Virus record (IMG/VR): IMGVR_UViG_3300046000_006213
Coordinates: 1-21,427 of that record
Source: a virus
Reading direction: 5' to 3' (one strand)
DNA length: 21,427 nucleotides
Shown: piece after piece, positions 17,323 to 21,427 of the stretch
How the letters are laid out: each line of letters opens with the position of its first letter
How positions within the stretch are numbered: the first letter of the stretch is position 1
Made by a program: the position numbers and the translations under genes
Notes under the pieces: generated by a model
What the model was told of the DNA's origin: nothing
Databases searched by the model: none
Seen by the model: only the letters and a program-made list of their open reading frames with translations

Positions 17323-18530
17323 TATACTGTGAAATTTTGTTGAGATGTTATGTCATCAAGTCTATCAAATAATGAATATAGATTATTAAATAAATCTTCA
17401 CTAGCAGCTTCTACTTTGGATAATGGAGCTCCTTCTTGTGTATTTGAACATGCTGTCATTCTAGCTGCAAATATTGCTACCATTGATATCATATCATTTA
17501 AAAGAGTAACTGTTTTAGCACCTAATAATAAGGGTTCATCGGGTGTACTACCATCTGATTTAGAACCTAAGTATATTTTTTGTACGACATCTCCAAGTGT
17601 ATTTTTTGTTTTTTTAGCATTCAAATATATGCCACCTTCACCATTTAAACTTATCATATTATCAGTACTAATTTCAATATCTTTTTTAGAAAAAAACATT
17701 AAATTTTCTTGGCTAGAATTTAATACAATTCTTCCAGCATTTAATATTATTTGTGAACTTTTATCATATTCATTAACAGGAATGGGTGCTGTATTTGGGT
17801 TGTAGGTTAATACATTTATATTTAAAGGTACTCTTTGAGTTGTTGTTAAATAAATTGAAGCTGCATCTTTATTTATATCTTCTACATAAAACTCCTTTGA
17901 TGGATCTAAAGCAATACCATTAGTTATAATAGTAATAGGATCACCATTATTACCTCTATCACTCCAATTATTTAAAAATGAAAATGTTTTAATTGTAGAA
18001 CCAAAACGAATTGAATTTCCTTTTCTACCTAAAATAATATTATCTCCTTCAAAATTTAAAAGAGGTCGTAATGCTGATTTTTCAGTAAATGTTTTTCCTA
18101 GTGGAGTCTTTTTTAAAGGTGTTTGAGCATTTACCTGGGAATTACTCCATATATTAATTGTATTTAAATAATAATGTTGAGGCTCGCCTGGGATAGGAGA
18201 TGGTAAATCAATAATATAAACAACTTCACCCAATAATGGAAAATAATTAAATTGAGGAAAAAAAGGCTTAGCAACACTACATCCATTTAAAAAACCATCA
18301 TCAGTTGATGATCCTACTTCATTTTTAGATTCATCAAAATCTTTATAAAATATAGTTCCTAAAGCCTCAAAACCCCCATATTTATCAAATTGAAAAGATG
18401 TTGGAGTATTTCTTGTGTTTATGATTGCAAATACCCTCCCAGCTTGTATAGTAAAATCCCCACCAGATTGATTTGATGAAACATTACTCATTTCCGATGA
18501 TATAGATCCTAAACCTGTTTTAATAACCAT
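17322..18530 (-). CDS. gp5: gp5-like baseplate spike/hub protein without a lysozyme domain
   Basis: This 402-residue protein has an N-terminal OB-fold-like domain (about 25-130: FTIQAGRVFAIINT at 26-39, LGTIFYKDF, FPLLGEVVYIIDLP at 97-110, then HYYLNTINIWSN). A middle part holds NIILGRKGNSIRFGSTIK (164-181). The region at about 258-340 has short strands ending in Asn/Gly turns (IILNAGRIVLNSSQENLMFF, DIEISTDNMISLNGEGGIYL), typical of the triangular beta-helix of gp5/VgrG spikes. The tail end is helical (about 340-395). In T4, a lysozyme domain sits between the OB fold and the helix; I see none here. It is the penetrating tip of the contractile tail in related phages. It starts 6 bases after the stop of the 132-aa gene. 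Confidence 0.75.
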   Translation of the reverse strand: MVIKTGLGSISSEMSNVSSNQSGGDFTIQAGRVFAIINTRNTPTSFQFDKYGGFEALGTIFYKDFDESKNEVGSSTDDGFLNGCSVAKPFFPQFNYFPLLGEVVYIIDLPSPIPGEPQHYYLNTINIWSNSQVNAQTPLKKTPLGKTFTEKSALRPLLNFEGDNIILGRKGNSIRFGSTIKTFSFLNNWSDRGNNGDPITIITNGIALDPSKEFYVEDINKDAASIYLTTTQRVPLNINVLTYNPNTAPIPVNEYDKSSQIILNAGRIVLNSSQENLMFFSKKDIEISTDNMISLNGEGGIYLNAKKTKNTLGDVVQKIYLGSKSDGSTPDEPLLLGAKTVTLLNDMISMVAIFAARMTACSNTQEGAPLSKVEAASEDLFNNLYSLFDRLDDITSQQNFTV

Positions 18531-18536
18531 ATGTCA

Positions 18537-18935
18537 TTACTTATTAGTTTCGTATTGTAGTTGTTGTGGTTTTGGGGCTTGATCTAATAATTTTTTACCT
18601 TCTTCTTGAATGGCTTTTTGCTCTTCTAACAAAGCATTAATTTCATCCATATTAATTAAATCCATCCCCGCATTACCATTAACAGTTGAAGCACGTTGTG
18701 CAATAGCTGCCATTTTAATTAATTGTTCGTTATTTTTTACATTAACATCAATTAAATCTTTAACAGTAGGCATTAACATTACCGCGGAACCCGCGTTAGA
18801 TGTTGCCATAGGTTTCATAACATCAATAAATTCACCGATTTGTTTATCGATATCTTTATTATTCTTATGTATCTTTTTAAATAAATCCGATAAAGACATA
18901 CCATCGAATACAGATACGTCATCAAAATTAGCCAT
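18537..18935 (-). CDS. Conserved 132-aa protein heading the baseplate operon
   Basis: This protein begins MANFDDVSVFDGMSLSDLFK and continues as a mostly helical chain: KKIHKNNKDIDKQIGEFID (20-38), a central stretch SAVMLMPTVKDLIDVNVKNN (51-70), EQLIKMAAIAQRA (71-83), and a Glu/Lys-rich helix at about 97-121 ending in a PKPQQ tail. The 'VFDGxSxxDLxKxI' opening recurs in small proteins of marine T4-like phages, always of unknown function as far as I know. It is the first gene after the sigma factor and the first of the baseplate cluster, preceded by a promoter-like motif. A minor virion or hub-assembly function is likely from context. No membrane segment or signal peptide is seen. Confidence 0.7.
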   Translation of the reverse strand: MANFDDVSVFDGMSLSDLFKKIHKNNKDIDKQIGEFIDVMKPMATSNAGSAVMLMPTVKDLIDVNVKNNEQLIKMAAIAQRASTVNGNAGMDLINMDEINALLEEQKAIQEEGKKLLDQAPKPQQLQYETNK

Positions 18936-18949
18936 AAAATGCGTTTACG

Positions 18950-18958
18950 TATAAATAT
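18950..18958 (-). promoter_or_regulatory. Putative late promoter box upstream of the baseplate operon
   Basis: The minus strand reads ATATTTATA, 14 bases before the ATG at 18935. A second, overlapping TATTTATA lies at 18956-18963, making this the only doubled site. It sits in the 29-base gap behind the sigma-factor gene. Confidence 0.6.
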
Positions 18959-18964
18959 AAATAA

Positions 18965-19750
18965 TTAAATCTTTATATACCCATGATCGTAATATTCATT
19001 ATATAATCGAGTACGTAATGTATCTAACTTTTTAATAATTTTAGTTATCTGAGGGGTGGATACATCTGTCATCTCGCGAATATAAATGTATAGAGCCTTT
19101 TTATTAAATATTTCTAGCGTTTCACGCTTACGAAATAATTCAATAATAGCGTCTGCCGTCTGGGCATCGTGAGATTTAGGAAATAATGTGTGGATATGTT
19201 TATCAATATATCTAATATACTGATTGATAAATAGATTCGGAGAGTGCATTTCATCAATAGCATCCATTGATTCGTATAGTTGAGTTTTATCCTCATCTAT
19301 TTCATCAACATCTGCTTTTTCTTGTAACTTTTTATAGTTGTTCTCGTTATATACAATTAAGTAACGTTTAGCAATAGTACCAAAGTAACTAAATGCTTTA
19401 CCCTTCTCAGATTTATATAAATGTAATTTTTCAAGGAGAAAAGTAATCACCTCATGTTTTAATTCTTCAATTGTATCAGTATCGGTATAGTAAAACTTAA
19501 ACGTATGAATAATATTCTCAGCTAATTTATAAAAACCATATTTAATACGCTCATTATAAATGCGATTACGTTCAGCCATATCTGTGGTAATAAGGTACTC
19601 CACAATAGCATCCTCAGTATCTTGAGTAAAGTAAATTCTTGGTTCTTTTGGTTTACGCTTACGAGGTTTACCGCGTTTAGTTAACGCTATCGTTTCATCA
19701 TCGTCTCCGAAAATGTCGTAGTCATAATCTTCTTCATATGAATAGGCCAT
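18965..19750 (-). CDS. gp55: gp55-like late-transcription sigma factor
   Basis: This 261-residue protein should redirect the host RNA polymerase to phage late promoters. Sigma region 2 is clear at about 70-132: YGFYKLAENIIHTFKF, then IEELKHEVITFLLEKLH (94-110) and GKAFSYFGTIAKRYLI (117-132), the hallmark -10-binding segment. A helix-turn-helix-like stretch near the C-terminus (LYIYIREMTDVSTPQITKII, about 220-239) could act as a reduced region 4. The protein is longer than T4 gp55 (185 aa) because of an acidic then basic N-terminal tail (about 1-38: DYDYDIFGDDDE, then KRGKPRKRKPKEPR) and a longer C-terminal half. In T4 the protein also binds the sliding clamp through its C-terminus; here the end is LYNEYYDHGYIKI and clamp binding is unproven. 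It directly precedes the baseplate operon. Confidence 0.88.
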   Translation of the reverse strand: MAYSYEEDYDYDIFGDDDETIALTKRGKPRKRKPKEPRIYFTQDTEDAIVEYLITTDMAERNRIYNERIKYGFYKLAENIIHTFKFYYTDTDTIEELKHEVITFLLEKLHLYKSEKGKAFSYFGTIAKRYLIVYNENNYKKLQEKADVDEIDEDKTQLYESMDAIDEMHSPNLFINQYIRYIDKHIHTLFPKSHDAQTADAIIELFRKRETLEIFNKKALYIYIREMTDVSTPQITKIIKKLDTLRTRLYNEYYDHGYIKI

Positions 19751-19773
19751 GTTATTATCTTAGTTTTAATAAC
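19751..19773 (-). other. Inverted repeat in the leader of the sigma-factor gene
   Basis: GTTATTA and TAATAAC form a perfect 7-base inverted repeat around a 9-base loop, ending directly at the ATG of the sigma gene. The hairpin would be weak (one G-C pair) but could cover the ribosome-binding region. No T tract follows, so it is not a terminator. Confidence 0.35.
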
Positions 19774-19803
19774 AGTATACGAAAGGAAAAGGACGTAACC
19801 AAA

Positions 19804-20082
19804 TTAGTTTTTACGATTATTGAATTGACTTACTAAAGTTTGTATTTCCTTTAAGTTTTGGAAGAAAGTACCTACTTCATCATCGGCTTGGAATGCACCC
19901 TGTAAATCAAGTTCTTTTAAACGAGATTCTCCATCGGCAGCAATAATACCAATAGCGTCAATATATTCTTGTTGTTGAATAAAAGCCTTTTCTAAAGCAT
20001 TATTACGTCTAATAATTAAAAATGCTCCAATAGCAATTAATTCGATTATGTGGATTATAAAAACCCATAAAGCTATCATCAT
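19804..20082 (-). CDS. Small membrane-anchored protein
   Basis: This 92-residue protein begins with a hydrophobic segment at about 3-24 (IALWVFIIHIIELIAIGAFL, then IIRR), followed by positive residues RRNNALEK, which suggests a single N-terminal membrane anchor with the rest in the cytoplasm. The remainder is helical, with QQQEYIDAIGIIAADGESRL (36-55) and a conserved-looking C-terminus DDEVGTFFQNLKEIQTLVSQ (67-86). Similar 'DDEVGxFFxxLKEIQ' endings occur in small proteins of T4-like marine phages, with no known role. Two consecutive ATG codons mark the start; the sequence GAGGATAATTTATG upstream, partly the end of the previous gene, could act as a ribosome binding site. It is 3 bases from the 65-aa gene and precedes the sigma factor by 53 bases. 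Confidence 0.75.
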   Translation of the reverse strand: MMIALWVFIIHIIELIAIGAFLIIRRNNALEKAFIQQQEYIDAIGIIAADGESRLKELDLQGAFQADDEVGTFFQNLKEIQTLVSQFNNRKN

Positions 20083-20085
20083 AAA

Positions 20086-20283
20086 TTATCCTCTAAATTG
20101 TTGTGCAAATTCATCAGGTTCAACAGAAATCATTTCGCGAACTTTTTCAATTGCTTCTTTTAATGTTTCAATAGATTCAAGAATTTGATCTTGAGGAACA
20201 TTTCTATTCACTTGAATTTGAATGCGATTAGCAACCGCTTCTGTTTGTACCAATTTGTCTAATACGTTATTTTTGTATCTCAT
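20086..20283 (-). CDS. Small helical protein (65 aa), unknown function
   Basis: The protein (start MRYKNNVLDKLVQTEAVANR) is predicted to be almost wholly helical, with a coiled-coil-like stretch QILESIETLKEAIEKVREMI (33-52) and an acidic end. Its stop is separated from the next gene by only 3 bases (TAATTTATGATG), so it is probably co-expressed with the membrane protein downstream and could be its partner. A promoter-like ATATTTATA lies 14 bases upstream. No family is recognised; short coding proteins with this opening are, to my knowledge, found in T4-like phages as hypotheticals. Confidence 0.7.
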   Translation of the reverse strand: MRYKNNVLDKLVQTEAVANRIQIQVNRNVPQDQILESIETLKEAIEKVREMISVEPDEFAQQFRG

Positions 20284-20433
20284 AGTATATGTTTATATAT
20301 AAATATATGTGCTTTTCCGTTCCCGCTGTTCCTATCATTATTCTCGTTTCTTTCTATCTACCTGTTCAAACCAACTGTAGGTGGAAGTTACGAAAAATAT
20401 TTTATATTTCCAAAGAAAGAGAGTAACTTTTGG
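20284..20433. other. Longest intergenic gap (150 bases)
   Basis: It holds most of the terminator-like hairpin at one end and the promoter-like box at the other. Between them is a comparatively GC-richer island (about 20311-20335; minus strand AGGAACAGCGGGAACGG, with a repeated GGAAC 9 bases apart). I see no tRNA and only a 23-codon open frame that I do not support. Confidence 0.5.
20298..20306 (-). promoter_or_regulatory. Putative late promoter box upstream of the 65-aa gene
   Basis: The minus strand reads ATATTTATA, 14 bases before the ATG at 20283, in context CACATATATTTATATATAAAC. It would drive the 65-aa, membrane-protein and perhaps the sigma-factor genes. Confidence 0.6.
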
Positions 20434-20440
20434 TTACTCT
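20420..20440 (-). terminator. Terminator-like hairpin overlapping a stop codon
   Basis: AGAGTAAC and GTTACTCT form a perfect 8-base stem with a 5-base loop. On the minus strand the 3' side is CTTTCTTT, a moderate T-rich tail; on the plus strand it is TTATTTC. The TAA stop of the 85-aa gene lies inside the stem. It separates that gene from the next unit, which has its own promoter-like box. Confidence 0.6.
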
Positions 20441-20691
20441 TTATTTCTAATATTTTTTAATTCTTCTCGAATCATTGCTTTAAGTTGCTCTTTAACCTGA
20501 CTAATTTTAGGTGAACGCTTAAGTACAGTATTAACCATATTAACTATTTCGGGTTGTTCAACAGTAAATTCAAATGTATTATCTAATTTATTATCTGTTA
20601 TATCAAAGCTATCAATATTAACATTTAATGCCTGTAAGTGATTAAGCAATGCTGCTTTATCTTCTAATTTTATTTTGTAATGTTTTGCCAT
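20434..20691 (-). CDS. Small protein of unknown function (85 aa)
   Basis: The protein begins MAKHYKIKLEDKAALLNHLQ and has an N-terminal helix, a strand-like middle (NIDSFDITDNKLDNTFEFTV, 25-44) and a Lys-rich helical end (QVKEQLKAMIREELKNIRN, 65-83). The layout, helix-strand-helix with a basic tail, resembles small nucleic-acid- or partner-binding phage proteins, but I recognise no family. The LIREEL-type ending recurs in short phage structural or accessory proteins. Its stop codon is embedded in a terminator-like hairpin, so it probably ends a transcript. A promoter-like ATATTTATA lies only 3 bases before the ATG. Confidence 0.65.
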   Translation of the reverse strand: MAKHYKIKLEDKAALLNHLQALNVNIDSFDITDNKLDNTFEFTVEQPEIVNMVNTVLKRSPKISQVKEQLKAMIREELKNIRNKE

Positions 20692-20694
20692 ATC

Positions 20695-20703
20695 TATAAA
20701 TAT
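20695..20703 (-). promoter_or_regulatory. Putative late promoter box abutting the 85-aa gene start
   Basis: The minus strand reads ATATTTATA 3 bases before the ATG at 20691, the same unusually short spacing as at 15909. A transcript from it would be almost leaderless, or the motif serves another role here. Confidence 0.4.
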
Positions 20704-20800
20704 TAACTTTTAATAGTCTGCTCAAGTTGCTATTGCCTCCACTTATCCTACACTTATACGTATATACTATATTTAAGCGTTTATTTCGTTTTTAAATTAA

Positions 20801-21313
20801 TTAAATACCGGCTTTATTTTCACTAATAATATCACTTATAACTTTTTCCGCCATAGCAATAGTTACCGCAAATCCCTCTTTATTAATATTATATTGTTCA
20901 AAATGCTTGTGAACAAGCGACTCAATATAGTTAGGTGATTTACAAGGAAAAGCATTAGAAATATACCAAGGAGTAATTATACCCGCACCTTTATTTATTT
21001 CAGCAACACGTTGTTGTGGGGTACGATCCGTATATCCAATTTTTAAAATTCCAGGTTGACCCTTATTAACTAATATATAAACATATCCCTCCCCAATTGA
21101 TAAAGGAACATCAAAACGTTCGCGTTTAACCCAATATTGAACTATATCGAACTTAGGATTAAGTGGATCTGGAGAGAGAGTAAATACATCTGTATATTGG
21201 ACATTATCGTGTGTGGTGTCAGGACGAAGATAATAATCCAGTTGAGCTTGCTCTAACGTAACACGTTGTTGAGATGCTTTTTCAAGTGTGATGTTTGCAA
21301 CGTAATTTTTCAT
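20801..21313 (-). CDS. T5orf172 / GIY-YIG-like domain protein
   Basis: This 170-residue protein has an N-terminal part of about 75 residues with no recognised domain (helical start, then FDIVQYWVKRERFD at 55-68) and a C-terminal T5orf172/MUG113-type domain at about 76-165. Motifs seen are YVYILVN (77-83), GILKIGYT (88-95), QQRVAEIN (100-107), and YIESLVHKHFEQY (129-141) containing the conserved glutamate E131 and the LHxHF-like signature. The domain belongs to the GIY-YIG nuclease superfamily, and whether it cuts DNA in phages is not established. It begins 10 bases after the stop of the partial gene at the window edge, which suggests one operon. A gap of 109 bases separates it from the 85-aa gene. 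Confidence 0.8.
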   Translation of the reverse strand: MKNYVANITLEKASQQRVTLEQAQLDYYLRPDTTHDNVQYTDVFTLSPDPLNPKFDIVQYWVKRERFDVPLSIGEGYVYILVNKGQPGILKIGYTDRTPQQRVAEINKGAGIITPWYISNAFPCKSPNYIESLVHKHFEQYNINKEGFAVTIAMAEKVISDIISENKAGI

Positions 21314-21323
21314 AACTTGTTGT

Positions 21324-21427
21324 TTATACTGAGAAATATAGGTAAGAGTCGTGCCGTACCCACACTACTCCATCGAACCCGATATATGGTTGTGTACAAT
21401 ACGTTGCACAATAGACATATCTTCCAC
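21324..21427 (-). CDS. 3' end of an upstream gene (partial)
   Basis: One minus-strand frame stays open from the window edge to a TAA at 21326-21324, giving 33 residues with protein-like content (QPYIGFDGVVWVRHDSYLYF near the end). The stop lies 10 bases before the next ATG, the tight spacing usual in this genome. A second frame ends earlier (TAG after 20 codons) and a third runs through into the next gene start, so the choice is a judgement. No function can be given. Confidence 0.4.
   Translation of the reverse strand, partial: GRYVYCATYCTQPYIGFDGVVWVRHDSYLYFSV

Noticed and set aside
17350-17805. Plus-strand open frame of 151 codons
   Set aside because: It lies antisense within the gp5-like gene, has no promoter or start context and no recognisable motif. 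The other plus-strand frames (for example 18610-18954) are rejected for the same reason.
20311-20405. Possible small RNA or tRNA in the 150-base gap
   Set aside because: A T-loop-like TTCAAAC is present, but flanking stems do not pair and no cloverleaf can be formed.
20434-20691. 85-aa protein as a gp33-like late co-activator
   Set aside because: Its size and place near the sigma gene are suggestive, but no sequence feature specific to gp33 is visible.

Overview
The window is a 21.4 kb piece of an AT-rich, T4-related contractile-tailed phage genome, with every gene on the minus strand, so the map is read from high to low coordinates. The T4-like assignment rests on recognisable gp25 and gp6 baseplate-wedge homologues next to each other, a gp5-like spike with OB-fold and beta-helix character, a gp55-like late sigma factor and a phage primase. 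Most starts lack a strong Shine-Dalgarno sequence and are preceded only by A/T-rich DNA. Together with the base composition this is compatible with a Bacteroidota host, but the window does not prove the host.

Layout in transcription order. (1) 21.4-19.8 kb: the 3' end of an unknown gene, a T5orf172/GIY-YIG-like protein, and three small proteins (one membrane-anchored), with a terminator-like hairpin after the 85-aa gene. (2) 19.75-18.97 kb: the gp55-like late sigma factor. (3) 18.9-13.3 kb: the inner baseplate block, comprising a 132-aa unknown, the gp5-like spike, a 467-aa lysine-rich/hydrophobic protein, a 125-aa unknown, gp25 and gp6. (4) 13.3-12.7 kb: a GH19 muralytic enzyme, which may supply the lysozyme activity that the gp5-like protein lacks. 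(5) 12.6-1.2 kb: a Ser/Gly-rich outer structural block, comprising a DNRLRE-like protein, a small coiled-coil protein, a 1,621-aa giant, a 221-aa protein, two related ~322-aa proteins, a GlcNAc-type glycosyltransferase, a Thr-Pro-linker fibre protein and a 124-aa protein that shares a C-terminal module with one of the ~322-aa proteins. (6) 1.2-0 kb: a GIY-YIG endonuclease and the N-terminal 247 residues of a zinc-finger/TOPRIM primase, cut by the window edge.

The most striking signal outside the coding regions is a 9-base motif, ATATTTATA on the coding strand, found in seven gaps upstream of genes and almost nowhere else. There is no obvious -35 element. The motif is the reverse complement of the T4 late-promoter box (TATAAATA), and the window also encodes the matching type of sigma factor. 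I interpret these sites as late promoters that divide the block into transcription units, but orientation and function need testing. A second point of interest is the glycosyltransferase lying directly upstream of a fibre protein with a mucin-like Thr/Pro linker.

No gene-free stretch exceeds about 150 bases. I saw no tRNA, CRISPR array, insertion sequence or plus-strand gene that I could support.
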